NCBI GenBank assembly: GCA_016213135.1
Contig: JACRBQ010000019.1
Location: forward strand, 1 to 49,594
Length of the DNA stretch: 49,594 bases
Direction of reading: 5' to 3'
Source of the DNA: Chloroflexota bacterium
GTDB lineage: Bacteria > Chloroflexota > Anaerolineae > Anaerolineales > VGOW01
The notes beneath the pieces are model-generated. The model saw only the letters and a list, made by a program, of their open reading frames with translations, was not told where the DNA came from and ran no database searches. Every line of letters begins with the position of its first letter. Within the stretch, counting starts at the first letter, position 1. Below are positions 1-7,660 of the stretch, piece after piece. A program made the position numbers and the translations under genes.

Positions 1-126
1 CAACCTTATCGTCCGATGTCGGCCGCCGATTATGACGAGCAACAGCGGCAGCGGGAGCTGAAGTCATTGCAGCGACGCGCCGCCATGCTCGGACTTCAAC
101 TCACGCCCGTAGCGCCGCCGAGTTAA
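1..126 (+). CDS. C-terminal tail of an unidentified protein (5' end outside window)
   Basis: An open frame enters from the left edge in frame 1 and stops with TAA at 124-126, giving 41 residues. The tail is rich in Gln, Arg and Lys and has an amphipathic LKSLQRRAAMLGLQL segment near its end. I do not recognise the family with confidence. A basic tail of this style occurs in some transposases, which would fit the accessory neighbourhood (cassette-like gene and REP transposase to the right), but that is a guess. Codon use is GC-rich like the core genes and unlike the next gene. Confidence 0.5.
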   Translation, partial: QPYRPMSAADYDEQQRQRELKSLQRRAAMLGLQLTPVAPPS

Positions 127-171
127 GTTTCTGAATAGCGCTCCCCGAAGCATCCCGTGGCTGGCCCTGAG

Positions 172-198
172 ATTCCTCGCGGCTTCGCCGCTCGGAAT
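172..198. repeat. Small palindromic intergenic repeat
   Basis: ATTCCTCGCGGC (172-183) and GCCGCTCGGAAT (187-198) form a 12-bp imperfect stem (10 of 12 pairs) with a TTC loop. It lies in the 257-base gap between the left-edge gene and the gene at 384. Repeats of the type 'gattcctcgc...cggaatgaca' are scattered in many Chloroflexota-like genomes. Apart from this and the core site at 317 nothing else is recognisable in the gap. Confidence 0.45.
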
Positions 199-316
199 GA
201 CATAGCGGGCCTTTATCAATGGATTTTGGAAAGGCCCTGGTAGCGGGGGAGGAAAACGCGGTTTCCGCAATTGACTCCCAAGCAGGGCGTAGACGAGATG
301 CTTTCGTTTATACAGT

Positions 317-323
317 GTTGGGC
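317..323 (+). other. Candidate integron-type core site (left cassette boundary)
   Basis: GTTGGGC matches the GTTRRRY recombination core of integron sites. The 9-mer GTTGGGCGC here is repeated exactly at 1985-1993, the outer core of the attC-like site downstream of the next gene. A cassette inserted between G and TT would therefore span about 318-1985. No full attC is visible upstream of this core, so insertion at a secondary site would have to be assumed. Confidence 0.35.
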
Positions 324-383
324 GCAATACTATCAGCCACAAGTTATGAGTGAGGCCTGAGAATCAACTCTTGAAATAGGTCT

Positions 384-1817
384 ATGGGCATAATTCGTCA
401 TTCAGACGGTTCTATCACAATAGGTGCAGATCTTTCTGATATACCTTTTAGCGGGCTGCATTTCCAGATTTTTGGTGATGGGCTTAATCTGGTGCAGTTC
501 TCACCAATGATGACTGCACTTCGCGAGGACGTCATAACATTACTGACAAACGCAGCAGTACGCATAGATCTTGCCGACCACTTGGACGAAAAGATTATCA
601 CGCCATCTGATCCGCAGCTTGATTCACTTCAATTGTACTTATTGTGTACATGCATAGACTCTCTCTCGAATCCTGATTGGTTGCCTTTCCATGACTGGGT
701 GCGAACTCGCAACGAGAAATACCATATATCGGAAAGAGAGCAAAAGTTTACAGATTTACAATCCGAATTGAACGCAGTATCCGATTTAAGCACAGTGCTT
801 ACTTTTATCAATGAGTTGCACACCATTTACTCGCAGCATCACGGCACCCAGCGAAAATTTGGCCATTTCTTTGTAAATCTGCCGAACGATGTTCAGCAGT
901 TTCTTGCAGACTCTTATATGCTCTTTGATGGCGATGAAGTGTTTCTTGATCCGATAATTCAAGACAAGTGGATTTTATTGCCGCTTCAAGAGAAGTTACA
1001 AAAAATTGCGCTTTACCTTTTCAAATATCGGCGGAATGATTTTACGCATGCTGGAAAGACGTATCCGACCACTTGGGCACGCAGTGCTAATTCCCCACAA
1101 GATGCATTGGAAGAGCAAACAAGGAAAGGATGGACACCACTATTCTTTTATCAAGATGATAACCCAAACAAAAAGATGGAACGGACCGTTTTGGCGCGAG
1201 AAAACGAGGTCTTCCTCCTCAGAACCGCAATTGTTGGGTACTGTCGAGCGCTAATCGGAATCCATGATCATAATTACGTTGACAATTGTGCAGTACGTAA
1301 TAGGCACAAAGCAACGGTATCGAAAATCCTAGATGAACTATTACATGACTGGATTACATACAAATACTATTCCATAGATTGGATGATTTATGAAGATCAT
1401 GATGATCGGTACCGTGGAGTACCAGAATTTCGCTGGGAATGGCTCGAATCATCTCGAAGTATACCGTTCGCGAACTTTGGCATAATTCCCGAGGAAGCAA
1501 CCCGCGACATTGAACAATGCACATCTGCGCTGAAGGAGCTTAATTTTCTTATTCAAAAGGTAAACGAGAGCCACCCGCCGTTATACATTAGAAATACACG
1601 GCCAGATCTGAAGGATCAACCAGAGGACGAACAAGCGAAGAGGCAGGCAAAACAAGAATTATATGAATGCCTTCACAAGGCACCATCCTACACACATGCG
1701 CGTTGGATGCTAGGACAACTTATCAACATGTTTCAGCAAATGAAGTCGTCGGTTTATGGTCAAGGTGGGATTTTGACTTATGGCTATTCTCATCCAGACT
1801 ATAGGAAAATGCTTTAA
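384..1817 (+). CDS. Orphan low-GC hypothetical protein (477 aa), possible gene cassette
   Basis: I do not recognise the family. The product is a soluble 477-residue protein without signal peptide or membrane segment. It is rich in aromatic and acidic residues, with Trp/Tyr-rich stretches around residues 300-360. The ATG at 384 follows a weak purine stretch (AATAGG). Base composition is visibly AT-richer than all core genes, which points to transfer. The gene starts about 60 bases after a GTTGGGC core and ends about 70 bases before an attC-like palindrome whose outer core is the same sequence, as expected of an integron-type gene cassette. Cassette genes are often single orphan genes of unknown function. 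No integrase gene is in the window. The function remains unknown. Confidence 0.8.
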   Translation: MGIIRHSDGSITIGADLSDIPFSGLHFQIFGDGLNLVQFSPMMTALREDVITLLTNAAVRIDLADHLDEKIITPSDPQLDSLQLYLLCTCIDSLSNPDWLPFHDWVRTRNEKYHISEREQKFTDLQSELNAVSDLSTVLTFINELHTIYSQHHGTQRKFGHFFVNLPNDVQQFLADSYMLFDGDEVFLDPIIQDKWILLPLQEKLQKIALYLFKYRRNDFTHAGKTYPTTWARSANSPQDALEEQTRKGWTPLFFYQDDNPNKKMERTVLARENEVFLLRTAIVGYCRALIGIHDHNYVDNCAVRNRHKATVSKILDELLHDWITYKYYSIDWMIYEDHDDRYRGVPEFRWEWLESSRSIPFANFGIIPEEATRDIEQCTSALKELNFLIQKVNESHPPLYIRNTRPDLKDQPEDEQAKRQAKQELYECLHKAPSYTHARWMLGQLINMFQQMKSSVYGQGGILTYGYSHPDYRKML

Positions 1818-1885
1818 GGTTCTAAAATCTGAGATTGGCGCGCAGGTAATCTGTGGATCGCGCAAGTTTTGATTGTGGGGTCTGC

Positions 1886-1991
1886 GCCTAACAAGCCGTT
1901 GCGGGAGACGCGGCCAGCTGTCTGAGGGCGAATCTGCTTTTTAGGTTTCTCGCGCCTCAGCTGCCGCTGCCGCTGAACTCCGGCGTTGGGC
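1886..1991 (+). repeat. attC-like recombination site
   Basis: The segment begins with GCCTAAC (1886-1892, fits RYYYAAC) and ends with GTTGGGC (1985-1991, fits GTTRRRY); these two outer boxes pair with one mismatch. Inside, GCGGCCAGCTG near 1910 pairs with CAGCTGCCGC on the 3' side with an unpaired base, and the CTGAGG / CCTCAG arms continue the stem. The 106-base length lies within the known attC range. It sits just after the orphan gene and before the REP transposase. The call is structural and by eye; a covariance-model search was not possible. Confidence 0.55.
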
Positions 1992-2037
1992 GCTGCGACC
2001 ATCCGCGCGAAGGGGAGACGCAAGGGAAGTGAAGTTC

Positions 2038-2070
2038 AGACCCTAAAGGTCTTAAAGACCTTTAGGGTCT
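2038..2070. repeat. REP-like palindrome, copy 1 (upstream of transposase)
   Basis: A perfect inverted repeat with 16-base arms (arm AGACCCTAAAGGTCTT) and a single-base loop, ending 20 bases before the transposase start. It differs from copy 2 inside the gene at one of 33 positions. Palindromes flanking a RAYT-type transposase are the usual REP/REPIN arrangement. Confidence 0.8.
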
Positions 2071-2090
2071 GACGGTATCGGAGATAGGTC

Positions 2091-2705
2091 ATGCCCAGCC
2101 CGCCCTCGCTACTCTACGACACCTACTATCACATCTACAATCGCGGCACGAACCGCGAGAATATCTTTCGCGAAGAGCGCAATTACGAATACTTCCTGAA
2201 GCTCTATATCAAACACATCGAGCCGGTGGCCGAGACGTTTGCTTATTGTCTGCTCCGCAATCATTTTCATGTCTTGGTCAGGGTGAAGTCGGAAGAGGAA
2301 ATTCGGGCGGAGACCCTAAAGGTCTCAAAGACCTTTAGGGTCTGGTCTCCCTCCCAGAAATTCGCCGACTTCTTCAACGCCTACGCCAAAGCCATCAACC
2401 ACGCCTACGGGCGGACGGGCAGTTTGTTTCAGCATCCTTTTGGGCGTGTGCCAGTGACCAACGACCGCCAATTTTGGAACGTCATCGCCTACATTCACCA
2501 GAACCCGCGCAAGCACAAGTTCGTAGATGATTTTCGCGAATGGAAATGGTCATCCTACGGTTCACTGTTATCCGAACAGCCCACGCGCCTGCAACGCGCG
2601 GCGGTGCTGGAATGGTTTGGCGGCCCGCAACGCTACGTGGAGTTGCACACCCAGTGGGTTACAGAAGCGGAAAGCCGCTGGTTTGCAGCAGATGACGAAG
2701 ATTAA
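2091..2705 (+). CDS. REP-associated tyrosine transposase (RAYT, Y1_Tnp/IS200-like)
   Basis: A 204-residue protein of the Y1 (HUH) single-strand transposase family. The HUH motif is seen as His58-Phe-His60 in RNHFHVLV, and the likely catalytic tyrosine is Tyr98 in FFNAYAKAIN. The family's usual GRTGSLFQ...PF and YIHQNPRKH motifs follow. RAYTs act on REP palindromes, and here three copies of one palindrome family lie upstream (2038-2070), within the gene (2311-2343) and downstream (2711-2746). The internal copy encodes residues 74-85 in a loop between the HUH region and the tyrosine helix, where length varies in the family, so the protein may still work. Composition is GC-rich, unlike the neighbouring cassette-like gene. 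The ATG at 2091 is the only start that keeps the conserved YHIYNRG segment. Confidence 0.9.
   Translation: MPSPPSLLYDTYYHIYNRGTNRENIFREERNYEYFLKLYIKHIEPVAETFAYCLLRNHFHVLVRVKSEEEIRAETLKVSKTFRVWSPSQKFADFFNAYAKAINHAYGRTGSLFQHPFGRVPVTNDRQFWNVIAYIHQNPRKHKFVDDFREWKWSSYGSLLSEQPTRLQRAAVLEWFGGPQRYVELHTQWVTEAESRWFAADDED
2311..2343. repeat. REP-like palindrome, copy 2 (inside the transposase gene)
   Basis: Arms of 15 bases (AGACCCTAAAGGTCT) surround a CAA loop. The 33 bases are a multiple of three and add the peptide ETLKVSKTFRV to the transposase without breaking the frame. It is almost identical to copy 1, so it was acquired recently or is kept by conversion. Confidence 0.85.
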
Positions 2706-2710
2706 TCCGA

Positions 2711-2746
2711 AGACCCTAAAGGTCTCGCGAAGCGCCTTTAGGGTCT
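2711..2746. repeat. REP-like palindrome, copy 3 (downstream of transposase)
   Basis: Arms of 12 bases (AGACCCTAAAGG / CCTTTAGGGTCT) enclose a diverged 12-base centre containing GCGAAGCG. It begins 6 bases after the transposase stop. It belongs to the same family as copies 1 and 2 but has a different loop. Confidence 0.75.
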
Positions 2747-2770
2747 GTCTGCGGCCAAGGGAAAGGTGAA

Positions 2771-3643
2771 ATGGAGCATCAACAGATCGCCACGAATGGA
2801 ATTCAATTGCATGTAGTCCAGGACGGCCCGAAAGACGGGCCGTTGGTCATCTTGCTCCATGGCTTTCCCGAATTCTGGTACGGCTGGCAACATCAATTGC
2901 CTTATCTGGCAGCCGCCGGTTACAGGGTATGGGTGCCCGATCAACGGGGCTACGGCCTGAGCGACAAGCCGGTCGGAATCTCTGCCTACACCCTCGACAC
3001 ACTGGCGGCCGATGTGGTTGGCCTGATGGATGCGGCCGGTCAGGATCAGGCCTGCCTCGTCGGGCACGACTGGGGCGCTGCCGTCGCCTGGTGGGTGGCC
3101 GCGAAATATCCCGACCGGTTGAAACGAATGGCCGTGATCAACGTGCCACATGGCGCTGTGATGCAACGGAATCTCCGGCACAACCGCGCGCAATTGCTCA
3201 AGAGTTGGTATATCTTCTTCTTCCAGCTTCCCTGGTTGCCGGAAGCGCTGGCCCGGCTGGACAACTGGAAGCAGGTCGCGGGGTCGCTGCAACACAGCAG
3301 CCGTCCCGGCACTTTTACCCCGGCCGATCTGGAACAATATCGACAAGCCTGGTCTCAGCCCGGAGCGTACACCTCCATGCTCAACTGGTATCGTGCTCTG
3401 GTTCAGAAGCCGTCTCGGCCACCCGCCGGCTCTTGCATCCGGGTGCCCACTTTGCTCATCTGGGGCGCACGGGATATGTTCCTGGGGCGGGAGTTGGCTC
3501 AACCCAGCATCGACCTCTGCGACGACGGACGCCTGATTCTCGTGGAAGGCGCGAGTCACTGGGTGCATCATGAAGAAGCTGATCGGGTCAACGAATTGAT
3601 CGATGCCTTCCTGCAGGGGCGCATGAAACGCCAACCGCTGTAA
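2771..3643 (+). CDS. Alpha/beta hydrolase, epoxide-hydrolase-like
   Basis: A 290-residue single-domain alpha/beta-hydrolase. HGFPE at 30-34 carries the oxyanion-hole motif of soluble epoxide hydrolases. The nucleophile elbow GHDWGA puts Asp100 in the nucleophile position (an Asp as in epoxide hydrolases and haloalkane dehalogenases, not Ser). The catalytic His is probably His263 in GASHWVHHE. A cap region with aromatic residues lies around 130-200. An AAGGGAAAGG ribosome site precedes the ATG. The usual reaction would be hydrolysis of an epoxide to a diol through an alkyl-enzyme ester; the substrate cannot be predicted. It stands alone: a REP palindrome lies upstream and 95 bases separate it from the next gene. 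Confidence 0.85.
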   Translation: MEHQQIATNGIQLHVVQDGPKDGPLVILLHGFPEFWYGWQHQLPYLAAAGYRVWVPDQRGYGLSDKPVGISAYTLDTLAADVVGLMDAAGQDQACLVGHDWGAAVAWWVAAKYPDRLKRMAVINVPHGAVMQRNLRHNRAQLLKSWYIFFFQLPWLPEALARLDNWKQVAGSLQHSSRPGTFTPADLEQYRQAWSQPGAYTSMLNWYRALVQKPSRPPAGSCIRVPTLLIWGARDMFLGRELAQPSIDLCDDGRLILVEGASHWVHHEEADRVNELIDAFLQGRMKRQPL

Positions 3644-3738
3644 ACCTGCTCACCCTGGCATGGGCACGGGTTTATCGCCCCTCGCCAACAAACCCCCTCC
3701 GTGCTAGACTTCCCCGTACCATAAATGGGGAGTCGCCT

Positions 3739-5838
3739 GTGCGAGTGAAATTCTGGGGGGTGCGGGGGTCTATTCCCACCCCGCTCTCAACCGATCAATT
3801 GCAGGACAAGCTATTTCGCGCCCTTTCGGCGGCCACGGGATTGGACCTTTCAGATCCTGCGGCCGTGCGGGCCTTTATTGCCACCCTGCCGCCCAGCGTT
3901 CGCAGCGTGGTCGGCGGCAACACCACCTGCGCCGAAGTGAACAGCGGCGACGACACCCTCATCATCGACTGCGGCTCGGGCATGCGCGCGCTGGGCGTGT
4001 CGCTCATGGGGCACGAGTTCGGGCGCGGACAAGGCACGGCTCACATCTTCCTCACCCACGCCCACTGGGATCACCTGCAGGGCTTCCCCTTCTTCGCCCC
4101 GGCCTATATCCCCGGCAACAAACTCATCTTCTACGCCGTCAATCACGACCCGCAGCATTACCTCGAACACCAGCAGGTCGCCCCCACCTACTTCCCCATC
4201 ACCCCGCACGAAATGAAAGCCGACATGCAGTTCATCCAACTGCGCGAAGGCGAAACCGTGCAGATCGGGCGCACCGCCGTGAGCAGCCTGGCCCTGTACC
4301 ACCCCGGGGTGGCCTACGCCTACCGTTTCGACGACGGCGAGAGCGTGTTCGTCTTCGCCTCCGACGGGGAATACAAATCATTGGACGCCGCCAGCCTGCG
4401 CAAATTCACCGACTTCTTTGCCAACGCCAACGCCCTCCTCTTCGACTGCCAGTTCTCGATGCGCGACGTGCTGCTCTCCAAAGCCGACTGGGGCCACTCC
4501 TCGGCCATGATCGGCGTGGAAATTGCCGAACGGGCCGGGGCGCGCAAACTCATCACCACCCACTACGACCCCGCCGACACCGACGAACAGATTTACAGCG
4601 TGGCCGAGGCCGCCCGCCGCTATTCGCAAATCACCCCCACGCCGGGGCGCGTCGAAGTCGTCGTGGGCACCGAAGGACTGGAACTATTCCTTGGCCCGCC
4701 GCTGGGCCTCGAAGTGCTGGAAGATCGCGAAGCCGATATTTGGATGCTGGCCTATGCCGGTCAACTGAACGTGGCCACGGCCGCCGCCGCCCAGTACACC
4801 CTCGTCGGCTTCCTCAACGACGCCCCCGACCGGCGCGTCATCCTCGACCTCACACTCATCGCCGCGGTGGATGCCGTGGGCGTGCGCGCCCTCATCGAAG
4901 CCATCCGCGCGGTGCCCGGCGCGCAACTGAGCTTTGTAGCCCCGGCCGCTTTTGTGCGCCGCGCCCTCGACAATTCCAACGCCCGCCAAGTCGGTGCGCT
5001 CTTCCGCAGCCGCTCGCACGCCGTCGCGGCCATGGTCGGCCCGGCGCACCTGCACCTGCGCGACCAGATGCTGGGCGGCTACCGGTTGGGCAGCACCATC
5101 GCCGCCGACGAATTCGGGGCCATCTATTCGGCTGCCCGGCGCGACGACGCCGCGCCGCTCATCATGCAAGTGCTCGGCGTGGATGTGCCGCCGGTTGAGC
5201 AGCAGCGCTTCGTCGAATCGGCCCGGGCCTGGTGCCACCTCACCCATCCCCGCCTTGTGCCCGGGCGTGAAGTCGTTCAGGAGAGCGGCCTCGTTGCCTT
5301 CGTGGGCGAACGCCCCGCCGGCGAAACGTGGAACCAGTGGCTGGCCCAACACGGCGGCCGCCCCGATCCGCAATCCGGTTTGCGCTGGATGCGCGAAATC
5401 GTCGAGGCCCTCGACCACGCCCATCGCAACCGCGTCGTCCACGGCGACATCCGTCCCGAATGTTTTGTGTTCAACAACGGCCACGCCCGCATCGCCCGCT
5501 CGCTGCTCTTTCCGCGCAGCGGCGCGCTGCCCTCCGCCTATCGCTCGCCCGAGCAACTGCGCGGCCACCCGCCCGTGGCTGCCTCCGACCTCTTTGCCCT
5601 CGGCGTGCTGCTCTACGAAGCCCTCACCGGCAGCCATCCCTTCGCCGCCGAAGTCGAGGAGCAAATGATCGCCCAGCAATTGCAAGGCGCGCCCCTCTCG
5701 CCCCGCATCTTCCTGCCCGACATCTCCGCCGGCCTCGAGCGCTTTCTGCTCAAACTGCTCAGGCGCGAACCCGCCGAGCGCTTTGCCTCTGCCGACGATT
5801 TGCTCGACGCCATAGACGGATTGCTCCGCCACCCGTAA
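3739..5838 (+). CDS. Metallo-beta-lactamase / STAS-like / pseudokinase fusion protein
   Basis: A 699-residue multidomain protein read from a GTG start; GGGGAG lies upstream. Residues 1-320 form a metallo-beta-lactamase fold opening with FWGVRGSIPTP; HAHWDH (107-112), Asp209 and His275 fit the metal ligands. Residues about 330-435 look like a STAS domain (conserved ILDLTLIAAVDAVGVRAL stretch). Residues about 446-690 resemble a Hanks-type Ser/Thr kinase: HGD (Asp570) and the YRSPEQLRG activation-end motif are present, but the ATP-binding Lys (APLIMQVL) and the DFG motif (HARIARSL) are not, so this part is probably a pseudokinase. Together the domains suggest a signalling role. The hydrolase may act on a cyclic nucleotide or phosphodiester, but that is inference. 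The fusion is unusual to me. Confidence 0.8.
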   Translation: MRVKFWGVRGSIPTPLSTDQLQDKLFRALSAATGLDLSDPAAVRAFIATLPPSVRSVVGGNTTCAEVNSGDDTLIIDCGSGMRALGVSLMGHEFGRGQGTAHIFLTHAHWDHLQGFPFFAPAYIPGNKLIFYAVNHDPQHYLEHQQVAPTYFPITPHEMKADMQFIQLREGETVQIGRTAVSSLALYHPGVAYAYRFDDGESVFVFASDGEYKSLDAASLRKFTDFFANANALLFDCQFSMRDVLLSKADWGHSSAMIGVEIAERAGARKLITTHYDPADTDEQIYSVAEAARRYSQITPTPGRVEVVVGTEGLELFLGPPLGLEVLEDREADIWMLAYAGQLNVATAAAAQYTLVGFLNDAPDRRVILDLTLIAAVDAVGVRALIEAIRAVPGAQLSFVAPAAFVRRALDNSNARQVGALFRSRSHAVAAMVGPAHLHLRDQMLGGYRLGSTIAADEFGAIYSAARRDDAAPLIMQVLGVDVPPVEQQRFVESARAWCHLTHPRLVPGREVVQESGLVAFVGERPAGETWNQWLAQHGGRPDPQSGLRWMREIVEALDHAHRNRVVHGDIRPECFVFNNGHARIARSLLFPRSGALPSAYRSPEQLRGHPPVAASDLFALGVLLYEALTGSHPFAAEVEEQMIAQQLQGAPLSPRIFLPDISAGLERFLLKLLRREPAERFASADDLLDAIDGLLRHP

Positions 5839-5845
5839 TACGTTC

Positions 5846-5851
5846 TATAAT
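5846..5851 (+). promoter_or_regulatory. -10 box TATAAT abutting a start codon (leaderless pattern)
   Basis: TATAAT ends 7 bases before the ATG at 5859, so transcription would begin at about the start codon. No convincing -35 box is at the right spacing (TTGCTC lies 19 bases upstream). Confidence 0.55.
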
Positions 5852-5858
5852 TGGGGAT

Positions 5859-6401
5859 ATGCGCCGCGCCCTCCTCATCGGCCTCCTCCTCAGCGCCGCC
5901 GCCCTGGCTTGCAACTTCCCCGGCCTCGCCGCGCCGCCCACGCGCACCCCGCTGCCCACCATCACCCCCTCGGGCACGGAGCGGCCGGCGAACAATGCCC
6001 AACCCTCCGCCACCACCCCGGCGTCCACGGCCACCCTCACGCCCACGCCGGGCCACACACCCACGCCCACGTCCACCAGCAAACTGCCGCCCACCCCCAC
6101 CCAGCGGCCCGTCGTCGTCCCCAACGCGGGCGGCCCGCTCAACATCACCAACGTCCTCCTCGTATCGGTGGAACGCGATCCGTCGCGGGCCAACGGCGCC
6201 ATCGCCAAAATCAAAATCGAATTCACCGGCGGCCGTTCGCCCTACACTTATTATGAAGAAGGCGTGCGCCAGCGCGGCAACCCGGTGAACGCCCTCACTG
6301 CCTGCGGCGCCACGCTCGTGCACACCGTGCGGGTGGATTCCGCCGACGGCCAAACCGACTCGCAATCGTATTACTTCGACCCGATCGTGTGCCCGCCATG
6401 A
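5859..6401 (+). CDS. Predicted lipoprotein with Pro/Thr-rich linker
   Basis: A 180-residue protein. Residues 1-17 are a lipoprotein signal peptide ending in a lipobox with Cys18 (AALAC). A long Pro/Thr/Ser-rich linker follows (about 25-90) and then a compact C-terminal region (about 92-180) with Tyr/Gly-rich, probably beta-sheet sequence and two Cys. Such linker-type lipoproteins are common in Chloroflexota-like genomes; the C-terminal domain is not one I can name. The ATG at 5859 is chosen because the signal peptide starts there. The stop overlaps the next start (ATGA), so the downstream nuclease is probably co-translated. Confidence 0.75.
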   Translation: MRRALLIGLLLSAAALACNFPGLAAPPTRTPLPTITPSGTERPANNAQPSATTPASTATLTPTPGHTPTPTSTSKLPPTPTQRPVVVPNAGGPLNITNVLLVSVERDPSRANGAIAKIKIEFTGGRSPYTYYEEGVRQRGNPVNALTACGATLVHTVRVDSADGQTDSQSYYFDPIVCPP

Positions 6402-7660
6402 CCGCCGAATCTTTGCGAGATCGATTGCGCCGCCTCGGCGTGAAAACGGGCCGTGACACGTTTGTCAACCCCCCGCCGCCTCGCCAGGGGGCAACCCTGC
6501 CACCAGCCCCCGTCCATAGCCTCATCCCGGGCCGCGAACTGGCCACCAGCGCCGGCGTGTACTTCGTCGCCGAATCCATTTACCCCGTGCATCATCGCCA
6601 CGGCACGCGCGCGCTGGCCGACGTGCTGGCCTGCGACCCGAACACCGCCGCCCGCATCACCCGCAACGACTCGTTCGCCGGCATCGACCTCTCGCGCCTG
6701 GCCTTCTTCGATATCGAAACCACCGGCCTCGCCGGGGGCGCGGGCACGCTGGCTTTCCTCATCGGCGTGGGCGCATTCGAAAACGATGGCTTCATCCTGC
6801 GCCAGTTTTTTTTGCGCGACCCCGCCGAAGAGCACGCCCTGCTGCACGGACTCCTCGAGCAGCTGCAAACACACGAGGCCCTCGTCACCTACAACGGCCG
6901 CTCCTTCGACGTGCCCATCGTGCAATCGCGGCTCACCCTGGCCCGCCGCCGCTTCAACCTGTCCGCGCTGCCCAACCTCGACCTGCTGGCCCCCGCCCGC
7001 CGGTTGTGGCGGGGCCGCACCGAAAATTGCTCGCTCGGCACGCTCGAAACCGCCATCCTCGGCCTGCAGCGTACCGATGCCGACGTGCCCGGTTGGGCCA
7101 TCCCCCAGCTCTACGTGGATTACCTGCGCACCGGCGACGCCCGCGAGATGCAGCGCGTGATCTACCACAACGCCGAAGACATTCTCTCGATGGTGACCCT
7201 CGCCGCGCACATCCTCGACACCTTTGGCGATCCGCTTCACCCGGCGCGCTCCGCCGAAGACTGTTTGCGACTCGCCCTGTGGCACGATGATATGGGTCAG
7301 CCCGCCGAAGCCGAGAGCGCCTTTCGCATTGCGCGGTCCGGCAAACTGCCGCGCACCCAACGGATCGTGTGGTGCCAGCGCTACGCCGCACTTCTCAAAC
7401 GCGCCGACCGTTACGCCGAGGCCGCGCCGCTGTGGGAGCAGTGGGCGCGCCTGGCCCCCGGCGACCCCGCGCCCTGCATTGAACTGGCAAAGTATTACGA
7501 GTGGCACGCCGCCGACTCGGCCCTCGCCGGCGAGTGGGCAGGCAACGCCATGCTCTGCCTCAGCCATTGGCCCAAAGGCTGGAAGCGCGACGAAGCCTGG
7601 GCCGACGTGCAGCACCGCCTCGAGCGCCTGCAACGCAAACAACCCCTGGGCCGCCCATGA
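6398..7660 (+). CDS. YprB-type ribonuclease-H-like exonuclease with C-terminal TPR-like region
   Basis: A 420-residue protein. Residues about 100-285 match the RNase_H_2/YprB family of DEDD exonuclease folds: DIETTGL places Asp105 and Glu107, VTYNGRSFDVP gives the second acidic motif, and YHNAEDILSM gives the last. The remaining 130 residues are alpha-helical and repeat-like (TPR-type). The ATG at 6398 overlaps the lipoprotein stop; a GTG nine bases upstream would add MPA. The stop overlaps the holB ATG (ATGA), so the gene is translationally coupled to a replication gene. It probably acts on single-stranded DNA or RNA ends; the actual substrate is unknown. Confidence 0.85.
   Translation: MTAESLRDRLRRLGVKTGRDTFVNPPPPRQGATLPPAPVHSLIPGRELATSAGVYFVAESIYPVHHRHGTRALADVLACDPNTAARITRNDSFAGIDLSRLAFFDIETTGLAGGAGTLAFLIGVGAFENDGFILRQFFLRDPAEEHALLHGLLEQLQTHEALVTYNGRSFDVPIVQSRLTLARRRFNLSALPNLDLLAPARRLWRGRTENCSLGTLETAILGLQRTDADVPGWAIPQLYVDYLRTGDAREMQRVIYHNAEDILSMVTLAAHILDTFGDPLHPARSAEDCLRLALWHDDMGQPAEAESAFRIARSGKLPRTQRIVWCQRYAALLKRADRYAEAAPLWEQWARLAPGDPAPCIELAKYYEWHAADSALAGEWAGNAMLCLSHWPKGWKRDEAWADVQHRLERLQRKQPLGRP

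Noticed and set aside
2738..3634. 298-codon open frame on the minus strand opposite the epoxide-hydrolase-like gene
   Set aside because: It mirrors a gene with clear hydrolase motifs and is rich in His/Gly/Pro typical of antisense GC-rich frames.
4684..5832. 382-codon minus-strand open frame opposite the MBL fusion gene
   Set aside because: The plus frame carries metal, STAS and kinase-like motifs; the minus frame has none.
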